Shown here: piece after piece, positions 47,569-56,606 of the stretch | How the letters are laid out: the number at the start of each line of letters is the position of its first letter | Numbering within the stretch: position 1 is the stretch's first letter | Origin: Artemisia argyi | Taxonomy: Eukaryota; Streptophyta; Magnoliopsida; Asterales; Asteraceae | Assembly (NCBI GenBank): GCA_030686995.1 | Contig: CM060691.1 | Span: 94,630,743 to 94,694,742, forward strand | Direction of reading: 5' to 3' | DNA: 64,000 nucleotides | The notes under the pieces: generated by a model | Told to the model about the DNA's origin: nothing | The model's database searches: none | Seen by the model: only the letters and a program-made list of their open reading frames with translations | Made by a program: the position numbers and the translations under genes

Positions 47569-47796
47569 ATCTTTTGCGAAATACCTTTGTATGAAGTTAA
47601 GACGTAGTCAAACGACAAAATAAAGTATTTTCGCCATTTTAGTTTGAAACATGATCTACCAACAATAAAAATAAAGCATGCATACGGAAACAAATAACAT
47701 TCAAACAATTAAAAATCACACAAAGCATGGGTTGCCTCCCAAGAAGCGCTTTTCTTTATTTATGATTCTTGTAGCTAGACTCAAGGTCATGGGCAA

Positions 47797-48819
47797 TTAC
47801 GTGACCTCATCGTTGGTCTCATCCACCGATTGTAAATGCTCTTTATAGAGACCAACCACCTTCTTCTTAATTGCTCCTATGATTCTATTGGCAAATTCCT
47901 TATCAACTCTATATTTTGGTCCTAGAGTCAAGCAATCCTTATAGAAAAGGCTCTTCTTCTCCCATACATAGTCCATGCCCTTTTTCTTATCCTCTTCATT
48001 GATGTCCTCGAAAGCACCAATGTTATCCATGTCAGATCGAGGCACAAAACGAAATTCTTTCATTCTATTAGGCATCCTATAAGTGATTCTAGCGGTGTCA
48101 CTAGCAAATCGGATTGTCTCTTCTATCTCATCATACTCTAGCTTGGACTCTTCAACAAATGGTTTACCAAACACCACATGGGATAAGCGACAATCAATAA
48201 CACTAGCTAGGTCTTCAACAACCATAAAGCCAGTGATATAAGTAAAGTTCCCAACAAAGACATGTAGACCTTTAATTCTCCCGACAAAGTTACAAACTCC
48301 ACAGGGGTATTTGGGATCTCTTCTAGGTCCAAGTCTTGTTTTCACAATATCATTATAGACACTTAAGGACATAATGTTGATTGGGGATTTAAAATCAATG
48401 TAAGCATTGTCAATGTGTTTATACCCAATCATACACGGTATCTTAGCATTCTTAGGATCGCCTCTCTTTATCTTAGGTTCAATTCTAGTGAAAGGAGGTC
48501 GAGGATTATCGATAAGATTATTATAGTACGCAATCTCCTCCTTAGTGGGGTATAGATTAAAATAATCATCTAGCTTTGGATCAATCTCCCCTTCCTCAAG
48601 TTCCTCAACAACATCCTCGAAATCTTTAGTTCCTAAGTCCTTATTCGAATACAAGGCGGTTGCTAGGTCACTAAATGCATGGTCGAGCTCAACATTAATC
48701 AACCTATTAAGCTCCCTAAGTTCCCTAATCTCATTCACAATTTGTTCACGTAACAAAGCCACTTCTTTAGGGGAAAGGGGTGGATTCGCGTTTTCCATAA
48801 TGGTCAACGGAATAGTCAA
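47797..48819 (-). CDS. E retropepsin-like ORF, 340 aa
   Basis: The only long ORF of E, intact. An N-terminal helical, acidic part (KEVALLREQIVNEIRELREL; EELEEGEID) is followed by a beta-rich domain at about residues 120-235 that resembles plant retroelement aspartic proteases: CMIGYKHIDNAYIDFKSPINIMS aligns with the active-site region, but DSG/DLG is replaced by DFK. VVFGKPFVEESKLEYD aligns with the second block. The C-terminus (YVWEKKSLFYKDCLTLGPKY) is a family signature I associate with Asteraceae elements. With the catalytic triad altered, protease activity is doubtful; a structural or RNA-packaging role is possible but unproven. I see no gag or zinc knuckle. Confidence 0.75.
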   Translation of the reverse strand: MTIPLTIMENANPPLSPKEVALLREQIVNEIRELRELNRLINVELDHAFSDLATALYSNKDLGTKDFEDVVEELEEGEIDPKLDDYFNLYPTKEEIAYYNNLIDNPRPPFTRIEPKIKRGDPKNAKIPCMIGYKHIDNAYIDFKSPINIMSLSVYNDIVKTRLGPRRDPKYPCGVCNFVGRIKGLHVFVGNFTYITGFMVVEDLASVIDCRLSHVVFGKPFVEESKLEYDEIEETIRFASDTARITYRMPNRMKEFRFVPRSDMDNIGAFEDINEEDKKKGMDYVWEKKSLFYKDCLTLGPKYRVDKEFANRIIGAIKKKVVGLYKEHLQSVDETNDEVT

Positions 48820-48956
48820 TGAATTTAATTTACTAACAAAGGCACGAAGAAAAAGATAGACTAAAGAAAACCTAAAAATAAAAATAAAATCTTACCAGAA
48901 TGGAATCTAGCAAGTAGACCTAATAAAAAGAAATCCTAACCTAGACAATAGCTATT

Positions 48957-48972
48957 CCCCGGGGTGCGGCGA
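48957..48972 (-). other. E primer-binding site, decayed
   Basis: The minus strand reads TCGCCGCACCCCGGGG after the LTR end and an AGTTTTTTA spacer, the same layout as in F (AAGTTTT then GGCGCCGCTGCCGGGG). Several mismatches to the consensus suggest weakened priming. Confidence 0.65.
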
Positions 48973-48981
48973 TAAAAAACT

Positions 48982-50425
48982 TGATGCATGGGAATTGCAC
49001 CAGGCTTTATCTCTCGAGGGATCTCGAGAAGCTTACAACCCCCACCAGGCAGTGTACCTGATCGTTGTAGTATAGTATAGTGACAAGTACCGGGGGATTG
49101 ATCGTTCAAATCAGGAATAGTGTCGCTAGGATTAGAAAGCCTCAAAACTACGTCTAGAGATGAGAAATGATTCTTTTTGTATTTTTATATTTTTATAAAA
49201 GCAATTAAAATCTCGGTTTTTGGAAGAGTGGGCGGAATTAGTTGCTAGTCAACTAACCCAATAACTAAGATGCAATCAAAATAAAATAACAAAAATGAAA
49301 ATGAAACTAATTAAACTAGTGGTATGAACAATAATAGGGGAAATTGTGTTTACTTAGATTTCATTACTCCCTAGATATCTTTTACAGGTTGATAGTTTGT
49401 TACAATTGCGTGGATGACGGGTTATATTCCTTAATACCATTTGTGGGGTGGCGTACGTACTTCCCCAACTCTATAAGCTCCTACTTCACTCCTATGTCGA
49501 GCCTGCAAGAAGCTCCTAACATGGGATCATTAGAATTCGCTCATGCATTAAATACAACCATAAAAACCTAGTACGCATTGGTTCATGTTTCTTAAGACGT
49601 TCAAGCATGTTACCCAATGGAAGTCTGCCAATTTTCTTAAGCCTAACATCGAAATCATTCATCCGTAACAACTATAAACAAGCAATCAACCCATAATCAA
49701 CATCTAGGTTTCACTACATCCAAGCAAACACACAAGAGATCTAGCCTAACATGTTAAAATCAAGACAAGCGTAAGATATATTCAAACAACACATAGACAT
49801 ATTGAATGAATTGAAATGATACTTATCTTAATTGAACATGAAAGGTTTCAAAGGGTAAAAACCCTTGAAAGTACAGTAAAAATCGTGCTAGGGTTTCTCC
49901 AAGTTATTCCTCTAATTGTCCTCTCTTTATGAATGAAAATTACAAAACTATATATAGATTTTCCATTGTGACGGCGTCAAGAAGAAATGTCTGACGCCGT
50001 CAACTCGCCGCCCATAGTAATATCGGATTGCCTAGATCCAGATCTGATGCCGTCAAGTGCAAAATTTCTCTGGACCGTCACATGCAATGGGACCATGACG
50101 GCCTATGGTGACGCCGTCATGCCCTTAGTGTAAAAACTCTCTGGATCGTCACGGACTCTATCCACTTCACCTCTTGTTTTACTCTTGACGCCGTCATGTA
50201 GAACCTTGTGACGCTGTCTGGTACTGTTCCCAGCAAGGAAAATTAAGACTTTGCCGTTTTCTTCACTTTTATGCTCCAAAAACGTCCAAAATGCTTCCTT
50301 TTCCAGAATTCACTCCAAAAGTACCTAAAATCACAAAAGGAGCTATTTAGGGCAATATTTGATCAAATAAATTCAATTCCGGGCTTAAATGACCCCCTAA
50401 AAACGGATCATTTTTTGCCTCATCA
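48982..50425 (-). repeat. E 5' LTR (1444 bp)
   Basis: Promoter LTR of E. Full motifs at 49969-49979, 49992-50002, 50109-50119 and 50186-50196. Two of these (49992 and 50186) are decayed in the other LTR, while the copy at about 50209 is decayed here and intact there. The same TATATATAG box lies at about 49950-49958. Confidence 0.93.
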
Positions 50426-50430
50426 GTTGT

Positions 50431-51134
50431 CTTGAACTCATTAGCCATGAGAGGCTAAACCTCTTGTGATTGCTTGGATATGTGAATATAATAAAGTGAT
50501 TTATGATTATGCTTTTATCTTTATCAATTTCAAGCTTATGTTATGAACTATTTTATATCGAAGTCTTATTATGTTTATCTATTGAAACTGATTGAATATA
50601 ACATGTCGGGATAGGTCGGAAGAACCAATATGTTAAACGCAATTCTAGGAACTTTTCTGCGTTCCTAGCCTTTGAAAGGAGAAATCCACTTAGGAGAATT
50701 AATAATAATCTAGACTTGATATCGGATACTATCTCAAGAGAAATCTTTTGGTGGACAAGTATAAATCTTGAATTGAACCTAACGGATTATGAAATTGCTC
50801 TTTTGACGAAAATGGCAAAGTTATAAATCATATGCTACTTATATTATCAAACTGAGATCAAATCATAAGCATTGTCACTAGATTATCTAAGCTATCCAAG
50901 CAATCATATGTTTTATTATTCGAATCCTTCGTATTATCATATTTGCTATTTGTTACTTATTGTCTTGTTTACTACTTATTTATACTTAAACTCGAACGAA
51001 CTAAGTCCCTATGGATACGACCTGGTCTTACCTAAAACTTATATTACCAACGAGGGTTATACTTTACCCGTGTGTTTGGTTTATTAAAATCGGTGAAACT
51101 AGTATCATAAATTTAAAGCTTTCCTTACACATCA
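50431..51134 (+). repeat. F 5' LTR, second part
   Basis: Continues the LTR after the right GTTGT copy (50426-50430). The stretch with ACGAGGGTTATA and the CACATCA end is followed by a seven-base spacer and the primer-binding site. The frame at 50872-51087 within it is not coding. Confidence 0.65.
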
Positions 51135-51141
51135 AAGTTTT

Positions 51142-51160
51142 TGGCGCCGCTGCCGGGGAC
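51142..51160 (+). other. F primer-binding site
   Basis: TGGCGCCGCTGCCGGGGAC, the primer site typical of plant Tat/Athila gypsy elements (usually assigned to tRNA-Asp). Element E has a decayed version of the same site at 48957-48972 on the minus strand. Confidence 0.85.
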
Positions 51161-51255
51161 TTAAATATGTTCCTTAAGTATTTTCCAAATAAAATTAACA
51201 AGAAAAACCATAATTCTCTTCAAAATTCAGATCCTCTGTTTTCTCTGTTGCAGAA

Positions 51256-51545
51256 AGCACGCCGCACAATGACACTTGTGCGCCGCACTTATACACAAAA
51301 CATACAATTACCGCTGTACTTGTCACCAAGTACGACGCGCTTATTCCAATCCGTAACTTTTTATTTTAAAATTCACAATATTATCATAAAAACCAAAAAG
51401 AATCATCTTCTGCTCACCAAAATCACTATCTATAAAAATAATCTTCTCGGTAAAAATAACATTGTCGTACTTTCACCCAAGTACGCCGCACTTATCACTT
51501 TCACTCAAGTACGCCGCACACTTATTTGTGTACGCCGCACTCATT
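51256..51545 (+). repeat. F leader motif cluster (CGCCGCACTT family)
   Basis: At least six copies or half-copies of the AAGTrCGCCGyACTT motif downstream of the primer-binding site, including CAAGTACGCCGCACTTAT near 51480, CAAGTACGCCGCACACTT near 51508 and GTGTACGCCGCACTCA near 51528. This is the same motif as in the first half of the F LTR, now in transcribed leader sequence. Confidence 0.8.
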
Positions 51546-51797
51546 TACTCAACGAAATTTGTCACACCGATTTAAATTTCGCACTCTAACTTGAATGCAC
51601 ACTCGTTCATCTGAAGCTGAACCTATTTCACCTTTATCAGAACCTGAAAGAACTTTAAACAAAAGAAAACATAAAAACAAAAGAGTTCATTTTTCTCAAA
51701 AAAAGAAAGACCCGAACAACCTCGTGTTCATCACACACCTATTGACCATATCTTAATCTTTAGATTTTTCATTAAATTAATTCATCTATACGATCCA

Positions 51798-52956
51798 ATG
51801 GATAACGCTGATAATGAACCTATGTGGGCTAACAATCGTATCGTTGCACCTACTCCTGGACCAGCTATTACCATTCCTGAAACCGCAAATGAGTTTGCCA
51901 TAAAAGGAAATCACCTGACTCTTGTCAAAGGCAACCAATTTGATGGTCGAAATAAAACTGATCCTCATAAACACATTCATGAATTTCAAAGCGTTTGTGA
52001 CATGTTTAAATCCGGGGCTACTGAAACCGAAGCGGTAAGACTCATGATGTTCCCTTTATCTTTAACGGGAGAAGCTAAAACTTGGCTTGACGAACTCGAC
52101 GAAGGAATAATTAATCCTGGGACAGCTTCGTACTGCTTTCGTTAGTAGATTTTTTCCACCAGCTCTATTCGATAAACTTCTCGAAGAAATCCGAGGATTC
52201 TCACAACGTGAACGCAAAAATCTCACTGAAGCATGGCTTCGAATGAAAGACTTGCTAAGAAACTGTCATGGGCACGGTTTAACAAAAGGCAATATAATCA
52301 AAATCTTTTACCATGGTCTTGATGAAATAACTCAAGAAGCTTTAAACGCTTCGGCCGGTGGTATCTTTCTTAATAAAACACCAAATCAAGCTTATCAACT
52401 TCTCGAAGACAAAGTCTTGCTTAAACTCGATTGGGCTAAAGATCAAAAACCAAGAACCTCTCTTTATAAAACTGTTGCTTTCGCCGATAAAGGCAGTAGT
52501 AATTCCGATACTGACAAAATTATGGAAAGAATGGATGCCATGGAAATCAAAATGGACGCTCAGTATAAAGAAATAAAAGAACAATGTGAAATTTGTAATC
52601 ATTGTGGCGGAAACCATCCAACCGCAATTTGCAGTGATGATGGCACACCTATGTCACGTGAAGAAGAAGCTAAATTTATGAATACATTTAGACGTACTCG
52701 TTACTATGAGAACTATCATGATCGCGATCGTGAACGTGAACGATGGAGACCTAATAAAAAAGCCGAATACAATCAAGAAGTTTTCAAACAAGCAAATAAT
52801 AATGAAAGACCAGATGTTCAAACACAACTGGATGATTTTATTAAATCTCAAAAATCAACAAACCTTTTTGTAAAAGAAACATTCATGGATCTCAAAGACA
52901 AACTTGAATCCTCAGTTAAAAAAACTCAAGCCTCAATTCAGTATGTTGAGGCAACA
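51798..52956 (+). pseudogene. F gag, frameshifted and truncated
   Basis: Retrotrans_gag-type protein: FDGRNKTDPHKHIHEF, VRLMMFPLSLTGEAKTWLDEL, then FFPPALFDKLLEEI and a GFSQRE block, and NQAYQLLEDKVLLKLDW. A CX2CX3HX4C zinc-knuckle-like ICNHCGGNHPTAIC lies at about 52592-52633. Two single-base losses near 52113 and 52128 shift the frame locally; the first open frame therefore ends early at about 52145 and the second resumes with FVSRFF. Coding ends at QYVEAT, where element G inserted. Downstream F pol is not in the window. Confidence 0.85.
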
Positions 52957-53052
52957 TGATCAAGATCTCTGTATGTTTTAATGATGACAAATAAACCATC
53001 GAAACACATAAAATAACAAACGTTAGCTCAAAATCGACGGAGCCAATGTCTG

Positions 53053-53100
53053 CTCCTGGCGCGCTGCCCGCGCGTCAACGCGTGGGTGACGCGCCAGGAG
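53053..53100. repeat. G palindrome 1 (CTCCTGGCGCG arms)
   Basis: Perfect 11-bp inverted repeat CTCCTGGCGCG (53053-53063) and CGCGCCAGGAG (53090-53100), with the core CCGCGCGTCAACGCGTGGGT between. It is extremely CpG-dense against an AT-rich background and lies about 100 bp from the LTR start. Sirevirus LTRs are known to carry CG-rich palindromes of this kind. Confidence 0.9.
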
Positions 53101-53879
53101 TCTGTATAGTTCCGTGCGAATTTTGAAAGTCAGCTTTCCCCTTACCCGACAAATGTGGATCTTTCAAAACAGGTATGAATATGTTATGTGCTTAATTGAG
53201 AACACTCGAAATGAGTTTTGAGATTTGAGAAATCCCATTTTTCATACACCCATTTACGGGAAAACGCCAACTCATGTTTTCTAGCTATCGCCTCTAGCCA
53301 AGGCTTTTCTAAACTTAGGGAGCTTGTATATTTCACGTAACATCGTGTTGAAGCATCCATATGCTCATATCCCGTGCTTACGTCTTCTCTAATTACGTAA
53401 CGGGTTTACTCCCTTATTGGTCAAACTAAGTCAAAGGTCACTTTGCGTAAATGCATCCTTTCCCACTTGGGTTATGCTTTACATCAAGGCAAAACACTTA
53501 ACTTGTTTGAACCAAGGTATTAGTTGAGAACGTCGAGTCGTGGAAATTCACGAGATATGAAACTATGGATTCTCGACATTGTGTTACTTGAACTTATAAG
53601 TAACCTATGATTTTCTCAACTTATAATCTTAATTGTCTAAACCTTTTCTTCTTAATGACAATTAGATTATGCCTTAATCCTCTCTTAATCTCATTTATGC
53701 ATAAGACAAAACCAATCATATCCAATCATATCCAAATCAAATATTCTCTTACACAATCTCTTACACCCTTACATATTCCCTTACACACTACATCCTAACC
53801 ATCCATTCCCTTACAAAACATCTCAACCCTTCATTTTCAACACATGTCAATTATTTGAAACCCTAATAAGGCTCCTCCC

Positions 53880-54290
53880 ATCCGAGCCATTGAATTCAAA
53901 TCAAACACATCTCAACCATCCATCCAATCTCTCTTCCCTATACCACCACATGTGATTGATCTCAACCATTGAATTCAAACTAAACTCATCTCAACCATCC
54001 ATCCAATCTCTTCTATCTATACCACCACATGCCTTTGATCTTATCCATCCATTTCAAATGAAACCATCTCAACCCTCCATTTCTCCTTTCCTCCCAAGCA
54101 AAGCATATTCCTTGGAATATCCTTTCTTAACCCTAACCTAGGCAAGTGTGATCTTAGCCATCCATCTCTAATGAGATCATCTCATCCATCCACATTTCTC
54201 CACATGCCAAATTGTTTGAAAACCAAGGGAGGCTCCCTTTGATCCTAGCCATCCAATTCAAACCATTTCATCTCAACCCTCCATCACATT
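53880..54290 (+). repeat. Degenerate tandem repeat in the G LTR
   Basis: About five units of 80-110 bp, each built from a CCATyyAATTCAAA-like start, CATCTCAACCaTCCAT and a CACCACATG-like stretch; starts near 53885, 53965, 54045, 54156 and 54247. No coding. Confidence 0.7.
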
Positions 54291-54561
54291 CTTCCCCCCA
54301 AGCATTGGAGTATTCCTTGGCATATTTTTTCTCTCTTTTCTATGCCATGTGAGGAGATTCACTTCTACCCCTTCCAAATTACCCTATCTACACTTTAAAC
54401 CCTTGGTAATTTGGTTTCTCTTTAAACACTTCACAAATGATTTTCCAAATTGGCTATTTGAGTTGGTAAACCTTAGAATGATTAATGTTAAGGTTTAGTG
54501 TGAAGTACAATTGGGGGTTTAGCAAGGTAAGGCATTTATAATGCCAAACACCCAAAGCCTC

Positions 54562-54629
54562 GGGAATATTTTCCTGGGTGTCTGCGCGTCAATGCTTGGG
54601 TGACGCGCCGGCCTCGGTAAAATATTCCC
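54562..54629. repeat. G palindrome 2, upstream of the TATA box
   Basis: Outer arms GGGAATATTTT (54562-54572) and AAAATATTCCC (54619-54629) pair perfectly. The inside has TGCGCGTCAATGCTTGGGTG then ACGCGCC, a variant of palindrome 1. It ends 17 bp before the TATA box. Confidence 0.85.
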
Positions 54630-54645
54630 AAGTTGGGTCTTTGCC

Positions 54646-54653
54646 TATAAATA
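54646..54653 (+). promoter_or_regulatory. G TATA box
   Basis: TATAAATA in GCCTATAAATACC, followed by a CT-rich stretch (54680-54760) usual for plant leaders. Confidence 0.75.
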
Positions 54654-55437
54654 CCATGCCTTGCCTCTTGTATTCCTCACCCCTTGCCATTATTCTTTCT
54701 CTCTAGATTCTTTCTCTCTAAACACTCTCAAATCTCTCAATCTCTCTATCTCTAATCTTGTGTTCTTGATTTTCACACTAACATCTTTGGAAGAACACAT
54801 ATCTTTGCAAGGGAAGAATCACAAAAACCTAATCCACTCTTGTGATTGTGTCGAGGGTCTTCTTATCTTTACCCTTTCTACTACAATCGAGTCTCTAGGT
54901 TAGGTTAGGACTTGATTGAACAAACATTCATTCATTCATTCAATTGTTTGTAAGGGAAGTCTTGTGTCTTGGTGACCAAGCCTAGATCATTGGGGATCTA
55001 GTTGGGGTTTGATACTTCCGAGTGGAAGTCTTGGTAGAGATCTTTGTGATCCTTAGATAAAGTCGAATCGTGAGATTCTTTTGGGTGGTTTCCGAGGGCG
55101 GAATACCGTTGGTGAGTAACTCCTTCTTTGTGAGCATCGGTATTGGTGAATATCGGTGGAGTGAATTGTAACGGTTTGTAGTCCACCGAAAGGATTATAC
55201 TAGTGAATAGTATCGGAGTCGCGGATTCGCAACTGCACGTACGGATGGTATAAACCCCCCATCCCGAACCAGTATATATCGTGGTGTCTTTTACTTGCTT
55301 TATATACTTTGGTTGTGTTAGTGGTTGTTGGATTATTATACAACCACTTGGTGCTATCTTTAGCTTAAAATTTTTAAACATCTAAAAGGCCGAAGAAACC
55401 GTATTCACCCCCCCCCCCCCCTCTACGGTTCTACAAT

Positions 55438-55449
55438 TGGTATCAGAGC
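55438..55449 (+). other. G primer-binding site (tRNA-iMet)
   Basis: TGGTATCAGAGC two bases after the LTR end CTACA, complementary to initiator methionine tRNA. Confidence 0.95.
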
Positions 55450-55494
55450 AGAATACTCAAGTTTTTTATTGTTAAACCTTCCCGAGAAGTCATT

Positions 55495-56571
55495 TTGAAT
55501 CAAAAACTTCTTTTCCAAAAATCTAAAATCCTAACAAAGATTTTTGGTAAAGTTGAGTATAGATCCATGGCTCAAGAGAACCATGTGCTCTTCGGGGTGA
55601 ATACATTTGATGATGAAGATTTATGCATAGAGAATTCAATGATTGGATTTGAAGACACTTGGAGTCTTAGCAATGATGAAGATAACAAAGAGAGGTATGA
55701 ATCATGCTTTATAGCTTTAGGATCTCCAAAGGTACATCTAGATCCCTTTAGTTCAAACAAAACATTAGATGCTAGAGAATTAGAAAAAGATAACCTTGAA
55801 CTAATAAGAATTAATAATGATTGGATTAAACAAATAAAAGCTATACTTCGAGAGAAACGCATTTTACAACAAGAAACAAATAAACTAGCTAGTAGAGCAA
55901 ATGAGCTTGAACTTGAAATTAAGAATATCAAAGCCAAAGAGGTAGTTGAACCATGCTTAAGTTGTGAAAAACTTACACATGTGGTTGACTTTTTGAACGA
56001 TGATGTGTATAAACTTCAAGATGAAGCTATGTGTTTTTCAAAATTTAAGAAAAGTAGCCTAAACATAGGAAATAATGTATCTTGTCAAGATAAGGAAGAT
56101 CTTGAAAAATTTGAAAATATTGAAACGCCAAAAATTGACACTAAAATTAATGAAAATTTGGCTTGTTCTAATTCTATACCTAGAATACCTCGAACACATG
56201 TTCCTAGTCCATATGGTATCCAAGTACCAATCTTAAGTGTTAATGAAATGAAACAATTTTACAAACCAACAACTTATAGTAAGTATGATACACTCAAAAC
56301 ACATAAGACTCATTCAAAAAACAAGCATCATAGTCAACACTCTTCTCGAAAGAAAAAGAGGTTTAATAGGAAAGAAAAATTCTACCCAAACAAAAGGCCT
56401 CTAAGACCAAATAATTCTAGGCCCTCTTCTCAAGACACTCCTTGGAAAATATTCTCCGAATTTGGACTTAAGATACTTTGTAACTTGCTCCAAGATCCAA
56501 GAATGTATAACATGGAAGTGTTCTATGCTAACCTCAATGGACCCATAAGAAAATGGGGACCGAGAGTTTGA
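55495..56571 (+). CDS. G gag-like coiled-coil ORF, 358 aa
   Basis: Open frame from about 45 bp after the primer-binding site. The ATG at 55567 (MAQENHVLFG) is a likelier start than 55495. It has an acidic N-terminus, a long coiled coil at about residues 95-160 (REKRILQQETNKLASRANEL), a CX2C pair (CLSCEK), and a strongly basic Lys/Arg/His-rich segment near 275-310 (SRKKKRFNRKEK). The UBN2-type capsid region and CCHC knuckles of full-length Sirevirus gag are missing, as is the protease between this ORF and integrase. It resembles the C-terminal half of copia gag. Likely a shortened gag; function is uncertain. Confidence 0.65.
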   Translation: MNQKLLFQKSKILTKIFGKVEYRSMAQENHVLFGVNTFDDEDLCIENSMIGFEDTWSLSNDEDNKERYESCFIALGSPKVHLDPFSSNKTLDARELEKDNLELIRINNDWIKQIKAILREKRILQQETNKLASRANELELEIKNIKAKEVVEPCLSCEKLTHVVDFLNDDVYKLQDEAMCFSKFKKSSLNIGNNVSCQDKEDLEKFENIETPKIDTKINENLACSNSIPRIPRTHVPSPYGIQVPILSVNEMKQFYKPTTYSKYDTLKTHKTHSKNKHHSQHSSRKKKRFNRKEKFYPNKRPLRPNNSRPSSQDTPWKIFSEFGLKILCNLLQDPRMYNMEVFYANLNGPIRKWGPRV

Positions 56572-56606
56572 GTTTCATGTTTGTTTTATAGGTATGCCAA
56601 GAAGAC

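Larger units (their letters stand above)
43877..50425 (-). mobile_element. Element E: pol-less gypsy-type element in the F LTR
   Basis: A 6549-bp minus-strand insertion with target duplication GTTGT (43872-43876 and 50426-50430), LTRs of 1442 and 1444 bp (TGAT...CATCA) and a few percent LTR divergence by eye. The interior (45319-48981) holds only one ORF, a retropepsin-like protein. RT, RNase H and integrase are absent. A decayed Tat/Athila primer-binding site adjoins the right LTR. Four polypurine-like copies are spread through the 3' half. Non-autonomous by content. Confidence 0.92.
43244..52956 (+). mobile_element. Element F: Tat/Athila-type gypsy element, 5' part
   Basis: 5' LTR (TGATAAC at 43244 to CACATCA at 51134, split by element E), primer-binding site at 51142-51160, leader, then a broken gag truncated at 52956 by element G. 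The two LTR halves and the leader share the same private motif (AAGTrCGCCGyACTT), which ties them together across the 6.5-kb insertion. The left boundary is inferred from the TGAT...ATCA end rule, since the 3' LTR is not in the window. Confidence 0.75.
52957..55435 (+). repeat. G 5' LTR (2479 bp)
   Basis: Left edge is where F gag stops (52956) and right edge is two bases before the primer-binding site. It contains two CG-rich palindromes (53053-53100, 54562-54629), a degenerate tandem repeat at 53880-54290, a TATA box at 54646 and a C run at 55408-55421. The frame at 54998-55381 (minus) is not coding. Confidence 0.8.

Noticed and set aside
51011..51589. 192-codon plus-strand ORF with repeated RRT units
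   Set aside because: Covers the F primer-binding site and leader; the repeats are only the F DNA motif translated, and no codon pattern supports a protein.
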